Notes: generated by a model from the letters alone, not told the origin. Positions 49,480-62,778 are shown, counted from the first letter of the stretch. The stretch is DNA of 64,000 nucleotides from Limanda limanda (GCF_963576545.1 NC_083658.1:9078928-9142927), one strand, 5' to 3'. Made by a program: numbers and translations.

Positions 49480-49735
49480 AGTGGCAGGCAGCGACTGTCT
49501 CATTATCATACGGTTTGTCTGAGCACATTAGCCGCGTCGTCCATATTTCTGATATTTCCTCCGATTTTGGAGTTTCTGCCTCGGCCATTAGCAGCAGGTG
49601 TTAAATGTCAAGGAGAAAACATGGCTGCTGATGGCCACCGGCTAATGCAGCTGCTGGGAATGATGCTTTAAAGCCATTGGTCCGTTGGGCCACATCATCA
49701 GCGGCATTGAGAGGGAATTTTTGGGGGTCCTTCAT
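49480..49735. promoter_or_regulatory. Candidate conserved non-coding element (speculative)
   Basis: A complex non-repetitive block with balanced composition and motifs such as CATTAGC, GCCATTAGCAGCAGGTG (a homeodomain core beside a CAGGTG E-box) and GGCTAATGCAGCTGCTG (again a TAAT core beside a CAGCTG E-box). There are no exon features. Conservation must be tested. Confidence 0.25.
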
Positions 49736-50154
49736 CGAATTGATCGTCTAAAAAGCTTATGTCAGAAGGTAAGTGGCGGGGGGGGCTTCATATGGGGGTT
49801 TCTGGCAATGGCAGCCTGTGCATAGCCGATCATATAATTAAAGTCAGTTCTCACAATTTGTCTTTGCTGAGGATGAATGCAATCAGTCATTCCCAGGGGC
49901 CCGGGCTCAGCTGAGGGCCCCGGGCAATTATGTCAGCCCCTGCAGATCATCTCTTCATCTCCCTTTTTTCTTTCTGCTCTTTTCTTCTCTCCACTTCTGT
50001 AAAACCGCAATTATAATATGCCATAACTCTTTTTCAAGAAGAAATTCCAAAACTTTGACTAACTTAATTTGTTAAATGTTTCCGTGCAGCCAATAATTAT
50101 GATGCGAGGAAAAATGATTGAAATTAAAAAAGTTTTCAATACAAGTGGTATTGT

Positions 50155-50260
50155 AAGACTTTAAATAAAGATGGAGGAAATGGCAGCTCCAATAAACTGA
50201 AGCCAATGAGTCTTGATCGCCCCCTGGTGGCTGGATGCAATGTAGGTCATAGATCAAAAT
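50155..50260 (-). repeat. Dispersed repeat copy 4 (reverse orientation)
   Basis: AAATAAAGATGGAGGAAATG, GCAGCTCC, then TCGCCCCCTGGTGG (50217-50230) and AGGTCATAGATC match the reversed order of copies 1 and 3. The CTCF-like core is intact on the minus strand. Confidence 0.7.
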
Positions 50261-51420
50261 ACCACATATATATTAGCAGATGGGCCATGCTCCAATTAAA
50301 AAATTACTTGTCGAATAGATTTTACCCCAAAAATAGTCTCAATCCTCTATTTGATGCAATAAACACTGTGTGAAACCTAATGATTGATAACTGATTCTGT
50401 TAGCTGGTACTGAGGCTCCTTATTACAATCACTATTTTTAAAGTCTGTAAAGTTTGTACATCAAGTATTTCCTACTGGTGTGAAACCAAGGATCATTAGA
50501 GAACAAGTGAAGTTCGTCAAAGTGTCTGGGTTTAAAATAATTCCTCTCTCGCATGTTATATATAGAATGTCCTATGACAGATATCAGATTGAATGAGAGC
50601 AGGACAGCTGTGGTTAACAACGTGTTTCATTCCCTCTTGGATCTCGCTGGTCTATATATAATTGAGTCGTGAGCATCAGACATTATTCATCTGTCAGAGG
50701 CGCTCCCCAAAAAGTGACGGAAGGAGAGTCACGCGCAATTAGCCCCAGCTATCGCCTCTCCTCCGCCGCTCCTTCTGTTTGTTTTTCCGCGGCGCTTTCG
50801 GCGGAAATCGTTTCTCTCTGGAATCAAGTTTGAACTTCAAAAACGAAATATGACACAACAGCAGCAGCGAATACACAACGAGCCTTCGGATGGTGACCAA
50901 GAAACAATTGATCATAGTAATTGAAATATTTAGAAACAATGAATAATGTGCTGTTGTTTCCCGAGAAATGTTACTGAATGACAAATCACATCGGTTTACA
51001 TGGTTACACACAGTTTCTACACTGTTGTGAGGTGCTGTTCTGTTACGAGACAAATTCCTTCATCTGTGCTAAACAAAAAACGTCTCATCCCGATTTTCCT
51101 CTTGAGCATCTACACGATCTCTGATATCTTCTATCCACGGTCGCTACATGACAAAGTTTTCCAGTGGTGGTTACATCCCCTTTACCTCTGTCATTCATCT
51201 TGGTGATTGCGATTCCTCACCCAGATTTATACTCGGGGGCAAACCTTGCTCAATCAGACACTTATGACAAGGAAGTGACCATGCAGGGAAGATTTAGCTT
51301 TGCTTTTGAAGGTAGTGCTGAAGTCAACCGAGCAGCAACCGGGATTTTACCGGCAGAACACGTAAACACACACAACAAAAAGAGATACAAATCAACTTGA
51401 TTCTTGAGGCTTTATTTCCT

Positions 51421-51630
51421 CTGTAAAGGAGGTTTTCTTTTCGTCTGTGTTTGCTTGTTTGTTTGTAAGTTAGCAGAATTGAATAAAAGCGACAGAATTG
51501 ATTACCGTTGAACTTGGTGGAAGGATGCGGAAAGAATCAATTACATTTTGGTGCAGGGGGCAGATCCAAGGTTTTTTTTTAATTTCTTTATCATTATGAG
51601 TGTGAGGGCCTTGGCTGAAGGTATGTGAGT
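51421..51630. repeat. Copy of the CCTCCGCCAA-ended dispersed repeat
   Basis: AAAGGAGGTTTTCTTTTCGT, a GCTTGTTTGTTTGTAAGTTA block, AACTTGGTGGAAGGATG, TTTTGGTGCAGGGG and a GGGCCTTGGCTGAAGG end follow the block order I recall for a common fish interspersed repeat. They partly match the copy at 28.06 kb. Confidence 0.5.
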
Positions 51631-53552
51631 AGTTTGAGTAAATGTCTGTACTGATTTCTTTTCCGTCACATCCGTCCAGTGAACAACAAGCTGATTCAAT
51701 TTAGTTCACGACATCTTCATCACAACTAAATACTTGGTAATTGACCTTGTGACGTGATTTGCTTCTTGTCACTGATGATAAAGGATGAATTTTCCTTAAC
51801 GCCGAGCTTCTTTTTTGTGGACTTGACATATACAGTGAACAAGCAAGGCAAACATCCTTTTCTACTGGGAAACAGATCTCCCATTCCGGATTATTTACTC
51901 GGAGTTGTGTTTTCCCCCTGCAGAACACACAACCTTTTTATTCCATAGAACCAATATCTGTGATCTCAAAGTAATGGCTTCACTGTGGGAGGGGACATCG
52001 AATGCGTTTCTACTGCTGAAAACCTCACAGCCACTGTTTCTACCAGGGGTGGGTGGGAGAACATATTTTATTCAGAGCTGTATCAGTGCAAACTTTAATG
52101 CAAGAAGAGTTGCTCCAGCTGCGGGAGTTGTTTCTATCTGATTGAGTGAGAGTGCCTTTGACCTTCAGCCATTTTTTACTGAGACTGTATTAAAAAGGCC
52201 CGGCCAGTGCCCGGGTTTTATGGCCGAGCCTTCCCAAGGTCCCACTGACCCGATGGATATTACGAGGATAAATCAAACTTTCATGCCAACACACTCATCC
52301 ACAGTCGGGGCATGAAGCATGACTGTGTGTTGAGGGATGGCGTGACTCGGAGTTTAGGAGCACGTGTGAGCGTCCGCGTGTGTGTGTCGTATCTTCCTCG
52401 TGAATCAGCAGCGTATGTGGGTCTCCGTGTATGACAGAGGAGTCGGTTTAAGAATCCATCTGTGTTCGAGCCCGTCAGGAAGCAAGGGAGCGAGTTAGCA
52501 CGTAGAAGCAGCGTGGTTTGATAGCTCCAGACCCCTTGAACCGCTTCCCTGGGTCCGAGCGGCTCGTTTTTTTGTGTTATTCACATCAACTTAACATTAA
52601 CAATGGCGACACGCAGGGTGAGGGAGAGGACAGCGGTGGGTGGCAGCTCTATTCCCTGACTGACCGGAGTCTCATATCAAGGGACAGCCAGGGTTTGTTC
52701 CCGCTGGATTTAAGCCCCAGTGTGTAGTGACAGCTTGATAACTCTGCCCTGATTCACACACCAAGCTGTGCTCCTACTAAGAAGCGCTGAGGGCGGATTG
52801 TCTTAATGACATGCACATACTCCACGACTTATTCCAGAGTGTGAAAGCCTCTTATTTGCGCTGATCATCGCCTCTAAACGTCATCTCGCGGAAGTCAAGT
52901 GTTACATGATGTGAGATCAGGCATTAGACAGCATTTGTTTTGTTGGAAAAACGACAGGTTTGTTTCCAGTTGAGTGCTACCGAAGTTTAAAGCCAACTCA
53001 AAGTTGGCTGTAAAACATGCGAACCAATTTGGCGGATAAAGATGACACGATCAGAAGAACACCATCTGCTGTGCATCTATCACGGAAGTTCAAACCTGCT
53101 CTCACACACTGCGCGGTAGCATGTGGTCCGTTCGTCAAACTACTCTCATCCATGAGTCGGTTGCTCATTATTAAGAAATAATCATTAAAAGCTTGATTTG
53201 TATACAGCAACAAAATGTGTCTATGTCTCTTTATCGCAAGAAAACAATGTGTGATATTAAACTTGTAGCTCCTACTCCCACAGTTCCTCCTAGCTCAACA
53301 GATTGTTTCCGCATCTTTTTGAAATGGGCTGTAAATACAGATGAACAATGGGTCACCAACTCATCCCTCTATCCAAAAATGAAGCCAAAACATCCAGGAA
53401 ATGGGCCCTTCCATCTTGCACCGTACTGAAAGTCTACACAGAAGTGGTCGCAGGATGCGGCCGAGGTATCATAGTCCCGGGAATCGACTGGGATCAAACC
53501 GACGTCCTTTTGGTTAAAGGGCGACTCCACAATAAACGACAGAAACCTGCTA

Positions 53553-53655
53553 ACATGAAGGTGGGGTTCATGACTTTTAGTGCAGCCAGCCACCAGGGGG
53601 CGAGATGCTTTGGCTTCCCTTTTCTGGAGCTGTCAAGTCATTATTTTTGGTTTTA
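53553..53655 (+). repeat. Dispersed repeat copy 5 (CCACCAGGGGGCGA family)
   Basis: GGTGGGGTTCATGACTTTTA, GCAGCCAGC, CCACCAGGGGGCGA (53590-53603), GATGCTTTGGCTTCCC and GGAGCTGTCAAGTCATT preserve the family's order. The intact CTCF-like core is on the plus strand. Confidence 0.75.
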
Positions 53656-54406
53656 CTCTACGTGAAAACAGGTTTGCATCTTGCATTGCACCCAAGTGGC
53701 CACGTAAAATTTAGTAGATTTCAAAAAGAAATTCCCTTGAAATTAAAAGGGATCTACTTGAGTTTGCTTTTCACACTCTGATTTTGCAGTCAGCAAAAAC
53801 ACACTGTTTGCCTGACACCGCTAACATATTACGTCAGCATTCAAAACAGAGCACATCCTCGTGGGTGTTGAGTTTGCCGGTGCGTTTGTGCTGAGTGGAC
53901 ATTTTTCTAACCGGGCAGCAGCACTGTACACAACAACATCCCCAAAAAAAAGGAAGAGGAGAAAACAACAAACGGATAACAACCTCTCTGGGAACCATAA
54001 AAGCTACCGTGGCAGCTAATAACGACGGCCTGCTATGTTTTATTGAAACTGCATGTTCAATTTTCATCTACCTGACCCTTCAGGTAATACAAACGAAAAT
54101 GTGAGGTGCCTCAACAAATAAAACCTGCAGTGTTTTTGCTGGGGGGGTGTTCTGTCTCCCTGCAGAGCTTCTCCCTCCGTTGTCTGCTTCGCCACAGCAG
54201 CATTTCCTGCACCTTTTTATCATAAATCCATTCGTGCTGTTATTGGGTCGGACTTACTCACCGATGGGACTTCATGTTGCCTTAAAAAAACAATAAGAGA
54301 GAGCCGCTGGCGAGTTTCCGGACAATTTATCATTGCTGCTAAATGCAAGCAGGGCGCCGTGGCGATGTTTACAAATTTAAAGGCAGGTTATTGAGACAAT
54401 GTGAGT

Positions 54407-54408
<2 letters not shown>

Positions 54409-54491
<83 letters not shown>
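54409..54491. repeat. GT microsatellite
   Basis: About 41 perfect GT units. Confidence 0.97.
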
Positions 54492-54495
<4 letters not shown>

Positions 54496-56454
54496 TTCAG
54501 GACTTGGACCATCAGCCCACATTAACAGCAGATAACAAGTTCGTCCACAGAGCTAATAGGCGACATGTATTCATTTATTCACCTTAGTCACACAACTTTG
54601 TAATTTCTAAAGAAAAACAAGCCAAGCGAATATTAAAAGCAATCGCATGAATTCAGTTTGTGCCCGAGTTTTTTTAAGGACGGTGAAATATTGGACGGGG
54701 GAGAATTCTTAAGTTAGGGAGAAATTGAGTCAAATGAAAGCATTGAAAGGAAAAGCAGGGACACTCTTGCCTCTTAATTCGGGAAATTTTCTCGGAATAA
54801 TAAAAGGATGTGTATTCAATTTTTTTTGAATGGTATGAAAATGATTCAAGGCCATTGTATGAAATGATGAACTACTGGTTATTAAAAAGATATGCATGGA
54901 TAAGGTTATTCAATAATCTTCCAATGTACTTTTTTCAATATTCTTTCTTTAGGCAATATTATTTATTGGGATTGGTAGATGTTGGATATTCATGTCATAT
55001 TATGTTATAATAGTAAACAAAATAATAAATATTATATATGAGTTTACGACTTATACAAAGGTCCACATTTACATCTGGGAAAGTCAGAAAAGTCTCAAAG
55101 TCCATTATTCATAAAGTTGAAACATCATCCCTCATACCAACAGTTTAAAGTGTACAATATGCTAAATGTTTTTATCAACCAATATTGATACAGATTAGGT
55201 CTGTAAGTAATGCTATGAGTATCTATAAGAGCAGCTTTCTCTAAATGATATGTTAAATATTGTTAAGGGTTGATTGCTCTGCTGTGGGGGCCCTCAAATA
55301 AATGAGACAAGAAAAATGTTTAGGGAATTAGAAATTGAGGGATTGGTCTGAAGGTATCTAAATCCATATAAGAGCTCATTCACATTAAAAAAAAAGTTTC
55401 CTATAATAAAATACTTACATATACGTCTGTGTCATTGATAGACTCGTACAGCCACTTGAATGTGAGAGTATTAAAGTTGCTCCAGATCTTAGCAGCCAGA
55501 AGTTGCTCCTCATAAAGAGCGTGTGCAGGTCCATCATGCTTCATTAAAGTTATACCGGATAGAATCGAATTTGGTTCGACTCCCGCTTGCCAAGACAAAT
55601 CTTACTAATCTCCTTCCATGTGCGTTTAGAAACACTGTTTTGCGTCTAATTGACATGAATCTAAATAAATAAACTCAAAAAGTTTTCCCCCCAGAACAGA
55701 AAACAAGCTTTGGCATTTCAGAGGAAACAAAGCTGATATATTGTCGGCATGACTGACGGCAGTTGCCCTTTGCCGGAGCGTCCCTGATTTGCTGCATGAT
55801 TCTCTCAGCTGTTATGTAAGGAGGCTGCACTAGATCGTAACACCGGGCGTGGAGTGAAGACGGACTTAAGCCACCGACGTGTCAAAAACGCCATTTTTAT
55901 TAGATGAAATGAAACTTTGGTGCCGAAGCTGTAATGAATTAAAGATCAAATACGTGATTGTATCCGCTCCGGCGATTATATCTGGTCTTTACTGCACTGT
56001 TATAGTGCACAATGATCCAAAAATATTGAAAGTGAAATGTCACCAAGATGAACGACTCCATTTCCAGTTAAGTGTGAACGTGTGCCGGTGCTGATGGATG
56101 TGTTTATGGTGAGGCACATGACCTTGACAACAGATGGCGGATATTCTTCCACTCTTTCTTTTTCCTTTTTCTCTTTTCTCGGCAGTCCTCTTCCAGGCCA
56201 ACAACGCGCGGCAATTAACACAAATACAGGGGAGATGCAAAATGCATGACACAGGTGTCAATGAATACGAATTAATGTGAATATGCTCTTTTGTCTATAG
56301 TGGAGCAAATTACGCAATAAAAGACCATTTATGTCACACTTCCAAGTTTCTGTAGGTTCTTGCGATCTCACGAGACAGAAGTAACTAGGAGGTGGATCAC
56401 AGAGGATATTTAGGCCTAAAACCTGGTGTAAATGAAGCCGTTTCGAGTCAAATT

Positions 56455-56638
56455 TGAATGTTTGAGCAAACGGAAACTTTGAGGACACCACAGGAGCAGT
56501 AGGGAGGCTTATTGTTGCGTTTGAAAAAGGAGATGGCTGCAACTGTTCACCCCGGAATCTCCCACCCCTCCACCGGCATAGTGGTGAGTAGATAATTAGT
56601 GAATCTTCATTATTTGGGTGGACTATCCCTTCGAACAG
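56455..56638. mobile_element. 5'-truncated or diverged copy of the TTAA-end MITE
   Basis: It shares with the right half of the element at 21.3 kb the blocks GACACCACAGGAGCAGTAGG, CCCACCCCTCCACCGGCATA, GTGGTGAGTAGATAATTAGT then GAATC, and a terminal GGTGGACTATCCCTTCGAA. The left terminal repeat is not recognisable, so only about 185 bp of the right side is claimed. Confidence 0.7.
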
Positions 56639-56799
56639 TCATGTGCTGGCAGCTACTTATGTAAAGATTAATGCACTTTCGCCTTACTTTCAGCATATTC
56701 CTTTTATCTTTATCTCAAATTTCAGGACTCACTCGAGTGTTTCTTAAGATAATGTGATCACATGACCGTTAACCCCTGAGTGAAAGTTTGTGCAAGGTG

Positions 56800-56950
56800 G
56801 GTGTTCCTGTTATATCACATTCAGAGAAACATGACCTTTGACCTTGAGCCGACAAAATCTAAATCAGTTCATCCAAGAACCCAAGTGGACATTCGTACCA
56901 AATTTTAAAGAAATTTACTCAAGGTGTTCCTGGCAGAGGGAAAGTTTAGA
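56800..56950 (+). repeat. Probable interspersed repeat remnant
   Basis: ATGACCTTTGACCTTGAGCC, an AAATCTAAATCAGTTCATCC block, CCAAGTGGACATTCGTACCA and CTCAAGGTGTTCCTGGCAGA match the wording of a repeat I remember as frequent in teleost genomes. Its class is unknown to me. Confidence 0.45.
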
Positions 56951-59418
56951 AGAAGATAAGTTTAATATGTCATAAAAACTACAATTTTCCCAAGTGGTAA
57001 AGAATGTTCTTAAAGTCTGACTGGTGCACCTCACAATTCCAGGAATTCTGGATGAAGTAATGAACAAAAACTCAAATATATGAATCGAATAACCTGGCTA
57101 CAGACTTCCACGGTCTTGAAGAGTTATGCAAACCTCATGCTTACGCACAGCAAACAAGATAGTGCAGCTTTGTTGTTTAAGCAAAAAACGATTCACCTCA
57201 CATCTCCTACGTTTTCTCAACTTTTCCACTTTCAGAAGCAAAGCGGCTTAAATGTTCTTTTTAAAAGGAGTCAGAGAGCAGACCTTTAAAGTGCAGAGGC
57301 AGGACGTCCTGACTTCTTTTAACACTAGGGTTACTATTAACTTGCATGTGATTTAAGGGGTTAGTAAAATTCATTGTCCAGTACAAAGATGTCACTAAAA
57401 CACAGTCAAATATCAGTGGCTTTGTGTGATGTGCATCTCATTTGCTTCTCTGTATGATTTTCCCCGCATGCCTCTATTACTCATTAAATAGTAATTGCCA
57501 ATTATGAGTCGGCCTTTGTGGAAGCTTCAGTGACTGTAAATGCTGGTGTTAATCCCTGCCTATCGTGAAACATTACTTCTTATCACTGCAGTTATCTCTA
57601 AACGTTAAACTCAGTGTTCTGTGTGCGTGGTCAGCTGTGAATACCAAGTGTTCGACTCTCACGACCGGGTGCAGTTACTCAATCGGAAGTCCGACGCAGC
57701 TTTCACAGCTTTTCCCGAGGATACCGGTGCTGTTGACATTGATTTTCATTTCCTCGGCTCAAACACAACACAGTCTATACCTCGCTTTTAAATAAACGTC
57801 TGGAAAAGGAGAGGAGTGTATATAATCAGATCAAACACTAGATGTTTGTCACCGACGGCAAATTGGAGCTTGGATCTACTGTAGAGCTTCGCCAATACGC
57901 CGCTAACGCAGTAATTAGTTTCCTCTGCGACAAACTCAAACAGAAAATCGTTCAAATAGCAATTCACGAGAGTTATTGGATGAAATACATCAAACCTCAA
58001 GTCGATTACTTCAAAGTGTCTATGTGGGACGAGCTGTTCCAGACGCCGAAGCCAGGTAGAGAAGAAATAAATAAATAAAAATAGAATTAAATAAATCTTC
58101 ATGTTTCGGGGGGGGGGACATTTCTATAGTTGCTAGGCAACTAATGAAGAGGACAGGACTTTATTCAGTTTTTTGCAGAAACCAAATTTCATTTAACAGC
58201 ACGCCTCGGCAAAGCAGAAGACGTTCATTTTAATTCACAACGTGTTCGCAGATAAAAGCTTCGGAGCGTGACATTTTGTCCGGCTCATTTGAAAATAAAC
58301 AGAACATGGATCATTCAGCAGAGTTTCTGATAATAACTTAGGAAATGGGCTTTGTTATATGGCAGCATAAAAGACGAGGAAAAACACACAGACCAGGGCG
58401 CAGAGGCCGGTGTGCCAACGTGGTCGGAGGTTAGGGATTCTGACTGCGGGATTATTTCATCTTCACTTGAAATATTCTGCAAGCGCTGCCTGACTGGACC
58501 TTAACTACGGATTTCTCTCCGCATGCAGAGGAAACCGACACATTTACATGTTTTTTTCTGGATGTGAAACCACTGCAGGTCAAAGAGATAAAATAGTTTT
58601 GACTTCAATATTCAGACTTTCAGCAAGGTTCAGCTTCAATAACTTTACCCGTAAGTAGACGTGTTGTGTGGGTTTTATATATACGATAGATGGGTTCACC
58701 TTGTCAACACAAATCTTGTTATGTATATGCCCCTTAGCTATACAGGAAGAAATAAAATAGCTTTTGGACAGCAGCCATTTTATTTTATTCAAAATTGCTA
58801 TGAAAAACAATGCAACACAATAATTAGAAATATAATAAAAAGGAGAAACAAGCTAATGTATAGCGTGAAAAAGGAAACTATTAGATCCCAAAATAGAATT
58901 CATCAAGCAGACAAACAAAGACAAGCCATCTATGGAGCAATGAGGGGAAATTATAATATAATGCTTTCTGATTAAAGACTTGAAGAGTTTAAAACAGTAA
59001 TCATTAATTAAGTTGTAAGTCTTTACGTCTGTAATTAGTCTTCATTAAAGTGTTTTTATACTATTACATTTCAAGCTGACATAAAAATGTATGTATATAT
59101 TTATACTATGCATTTATTTCACTGCGTCTTCTTTTTTTCCTCCCTGAAGACGTCCCCAGCTTGTATTAAGATTCTGTTCACCCTCCTCTCTCTGTTTTGA
59201 GGAAGTAACAGGGCCAGAATCATGTTTTATTTAATTTCATGTTTATATTTATTCATTTAAAAAGGGGCAATGCACATTAATTAGCATGAGTTCTTTGCTC
59301 CAACAAGTAAATGTGTCAGATTAAGCCGTGCAGGCTAGTTTTCATCTGCAAATGCAGGCCCGCCGATGGTCAAATACATACAGCATATTGTTATAAGTTA
59401 TATGTGATGTCAAAGGAA

Positions 59419-59452
59419 TATATATATATATGTATGTATATATATATATATG
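59419..59452. repeat. TA microsatellite
   Basis: Alternating TA with a TGTATG interruption. Confidence 0.85.
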
Positions 59453-59583
59453 AATAGGAATTTTTTATAGGAATGAATAAATATGTATTTATAGGAATTT
59501 CTCTTTTCTCTTAGTGAATTCTCTTTGTTTGTATTGTGTTTTTGTGAATGCAGTATCTAGACTGCTTAAAATATTGTTGTACT

Positions 59584-59868
59584 ATCCATCCACCGAAACT
59601 TCCATCCTTCCATCCACTCAACCAACCTACCTACCCCTCCATCCATCCAGCCAACCCACCCATCCATTCATCCATCCATTAAACGAACCCACCCATCCAT
59701 TCACCCGTCTATCTATACAAACAACCCACCCACCTATCCATCCATCCACCAATCCAATCTGCCCAACCCACCCATTCATCCATACAACCAACCCTCCCAC
59801 CCACCCACCCATCCAACCTTCCATCCATACAACCATCATTCCATACAACCAACCCACCCACTCACCTC
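59584..59868. repeat. CCAT-type satellite tract (left part)
   Basis: A degenerate array of CCAT, CCAC, CCAAC and ACCC units. It stops at the junction with the L2 element, and closely similar sequence resumes after that element (63604-63650). The long Pro/Thr/His frame over the array is an artefact. Confidence 0.9.
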
Positions 59869-59871
59869 TAG

Positions 59872-62778
59872 ACTCAGGAAACTAAGACTTTCAAATGTGG
59901 TCTTTTAAACATTAGATCACTGTCCTCAAAGGCTATTTTAGTTAATGAACTAGTCTCAGACTACAATATAGATTTATTGTCCCTTACTGAGACGTGGCTG
60001 CATCCTGATGAATATGTCAGTTTAAATGAATCTACTCCCCCCAGTCATATAAATTCACACGTTCCCAGGGAACTCGGGCGAGAAGGTGGAGTTGCTGCTA
60101 TTTTTAACTCCAGTCTATCAATTAATCCTAAACCTAAACTTAGCTACAACTCATTTGAATGTCTTGTTCTTAATCTTCCACGTCAATCCAGGAAACACCA
60201 ACAGCCAATCGTATTTTCTGTAGTTTATCGTGCTCCTGGGGCTTATACTGAATTTCTAACAGAATTCCCTGAGTTTTTATCAAACCTAGTCCTAAAGACA
60301 GATAAAATTATTATTGTTGGTGACTTTAATATTCATGTTGACAATAATAAAGATAGCCTGAGCGTAGCATTTATTTCAATACTAGACTCAATTGGTTTTA
60401 GTCAGTGTGTGCATCAACCTACTCATTGTTGTAACCACACACTTGACCTTGTGTTATCATACGGTGTCAAAATTGAACATTTAACAGTACTTCCGCGCAA
60501 TCCAGTACTATCAGATCATAATTTAAAAACCTTCGATTTTTCACTATCTGAATATATGCCCCTAATAAAAAAGTAATTTTCTAGATGTCTACCTGATAGT
60601 GCTGTAGCTAAATTTAAGGAAATAATTCCGATTACATTTAAACCCGTATTATCCGTCGACATAAACAACAAATTCTTTAAAAACCCGAGCTCTATTGAGA
60701 TTGACCACCTCGTAGAAAGCTCTGCAGACTCATTACGATTAACATTAGACTCAATAGCGCCTCTAAAAAAGAAATGTGTAAAACATAGTAAATTAGCTCC
60801 GTGGTATAATTCCAAGACACATGAGTTGAAACAAATATCAAGAAAACTAGCAAGGAAGTGGCGCTCCAGCAACAGTGTTGAAAATCTCCTAGACTGGAAG
60901 AGTAGTGTTACAGAATATAAAAAGGCTCTCCACAAAGCAAGAGCTGCCTATTATTCAAAACTAATAGAAGAGAATAAAAACAACCCCAGGTTTCTCTTCA
61001 GCACTGTAGCCAGGCTGACAGAGAGTCACACCTCCACCGAACCCAGTATTCCTCGATCCCTAAATAGCAATATCTTTATGACCTTTTTTAATGATAAAAT
61101 TCTAACTATTAGAAATAAAATCAATCATCTCCTGCCCTCAATTGGCACTAATACCCTCCCAACAATGGAGATCTCAGAAACGGCTGAGAATCCTTCCCAT
61201 TATTTAGACAGCTTCTCTCTGATCACCCGTGATCAGTTTACCAAAATAGTCTCAGGTTCTAAACCAACAACCTGTATTTTAGATCCTATTCCAACTAAAT
61301 TACTTAAAGAAATTCTGCCCCTAATAGATAATTCGTTACTTAACACAATCAATCTGTCATTATCATCAGGTTATGTACCACAGTCTTTTAAAATAGCTGT
61401 AATCAAACCCCTACTCAAAAAACCCACCCTAGACCCAGAGGTTTTAGCAAATTACAGGCCAATATCTAATCTCCCCTTCCTATCTAAAATCTTAGAAAAA
61501 GTTGTAGCCAATCAGCTGTGTGAGTTTCTCCAGGAAAATAATATATATGAAGACTTTCAGTCTGGGTTTAGAACCAATCATAGCACAGAGACAGCCCTGG
61601 CAAAAGTCACTAATGACCTTCTAATAGCTTCAGATCAGGGACTTGTGTCTGTCCTCGTTCTGTTAGATCTCAGTGCAGCATTCGACACAATTGACCATCA
61701 AATTTTATTAGAGAGACTAAAACAGTTAATTAACATTAAAGGAACGGCCTTAAACTGGTTTAAATCTTATTTTGCTGATCGCTCCCAATTCGTTCAAATC
61801 AATGATGAGTCATCGGTGCGCACCAAAGTTAACCATGGTGTCCCACAGGGGTCTGTGCTCGGCCCAATTTTATTCTCATTATATATGCTTCCACTAGGAA
61901 ACATTATCAGGACACACTCGGTAAATTTTCACTGTTATGCGGATGACACCCAGTTATATTTGTCAATAAAACCTGATCAAAGTAATCAATTAACTAAACT
62001 TCGAGCATGTCTCAAGGACATAAAAACCTGGATGACCCGCAATTTTCTCTTATTAAACTCAGATAAAACAGAGGTTATAATACTCGGCCCTAAACACCTT
62101 AGAGATACATTATCTAATGATATAGCTGCGCTAGATGACATTGCCCTTGCTTCCAATGACACAGTCAGGAACTTGGGAGTGATCTTCGATCCTGATTTGT
62201 CCTTTAATAGTCACTTAAAAGTAATTTCTAGGACCGCGTTTTTCCACTTGCATAATATCTCAAAAATCAGACATGTCCTTTCGCAAAAAGATGCAGAAAA
62301 ACTAGTCCACGCCTTTGTTTCATTGAGACTGGACTATTGTAATTCATTATTATCAGGCTCCAGCAGCAAGTCGTTAAAGACTCTGCAGCTGGTCCAAAAT
62401 GCCGCAGCACGTGTCCTGACGAGAACTAAGAAAAGAGAGCACATTTCTCCAGTATTAGCATCGCTACACTGGCTTCCTGTTAAATCTAGAATAGAATTTA
62501 AAATTCTCCTCCTCAACTTCAAGGCCCTTAATGATATGGCACCTCTTTACCTTAAAGAGATGTTAGTACCATATCAACCTACTAGAGCACTCCGATCCCA
62601 GAACTCAGGTTTACTTGTTGTCCCTAAAGTCTCTAAAAGTAGAGTAGGAGCCAGAGCTTTTAGCCATCAAGCCCCACTGCTGTGGAATAATCTCTCACTT
62701 TCAGTTAGGGAAGCAGACACGCTCTGTTCGTTTAAAAGTAGACTCAAAACCTTCCTTTTTTATAAAGCTTATAGTTAG
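59872..62778 (+). pseudogene. L2-clade LINE ORF2: endonuclease and reverse transcriptase, one in-frame stop
   Basis: A single reading frame of 968 codons plus a stop encodes the replicase of a non-LTR retrotransposon that nicks DNA and copies its RNA at the nick. Counting codons from 59872, the apurinic-type endonuclease shows LNIRS (N13), TETW (E40), a GDFN motif (D151, N153) and SDH (D215, H216). The reverse transcriptase shows SGFR (564), LDLSAAFDT (D599, D605), GVPQGSVLGP (656 on) and the catalytic YADD (689-692, at 61936-61947). A conserved C-terminal region with LHWLPVKSRIEFKILLLNFK ends at TAG 62776-62778. The only defect is a TAA at 60574-60576 (codon 235), just after the endonuclease; no frameshift is seen, and the frame on both sides is the same. 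Without a start codon or ORF1 the copy is also 5'-truncated. The stop means the copy is probably inactive, but the otherwise intact frame indicates young age. Confidence 0.92.

Larger units (their letters stand above)
46032..54408. other. Non-coding DNA
   Basis: No supported exon. It includes repeat copies at 50.16, 51.42 and 53.55 kb, an AT-rich hairpin at 48.19 kb and candidate conserved blocks at 47.37 and 49.48 kb. A run of G at 47262-47271 and poly-A/T tracts are also present. Confidence 0.55.
54492..59583. other. Mostly AT-rich non-coding DNA
   Basis: No supported exon. It contains a truncated MITE copy (56.45-56.64 kb), another interspersed-repeat remnant (56.80-56.95 kb), a run of G at 58109-58118 and a TA-rich tract at 59.42-59.45 kb. 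Frames at 57842-58078 (+) and 58661-58975 (+) look protein-like in places but show no recognisable family and occur in AT-rich DNA. Confidence 0.55.

Noticed and set aside
55540..55605. tRNA-like box GGTTCGACTCC
   Set aside because: It resembles a polymerase III B box, but the neighbouring bases cannot form the T stem and no A box or acceptor stem is visible.
57842..58078. 78-codon plus-strand frame with a plausible protein composition
   Set aside because: No family is recognised, there is no start context, and the opposite strand is open over the same stretch. A tblastn hit would be needed to accept it.
59514..59885. 123-codon Pro/Thr/His-rich frame before the LINE
   Set aside because: It is a frame through the CCAT-type repeat and has nothing to do with the LINE's first ORF.
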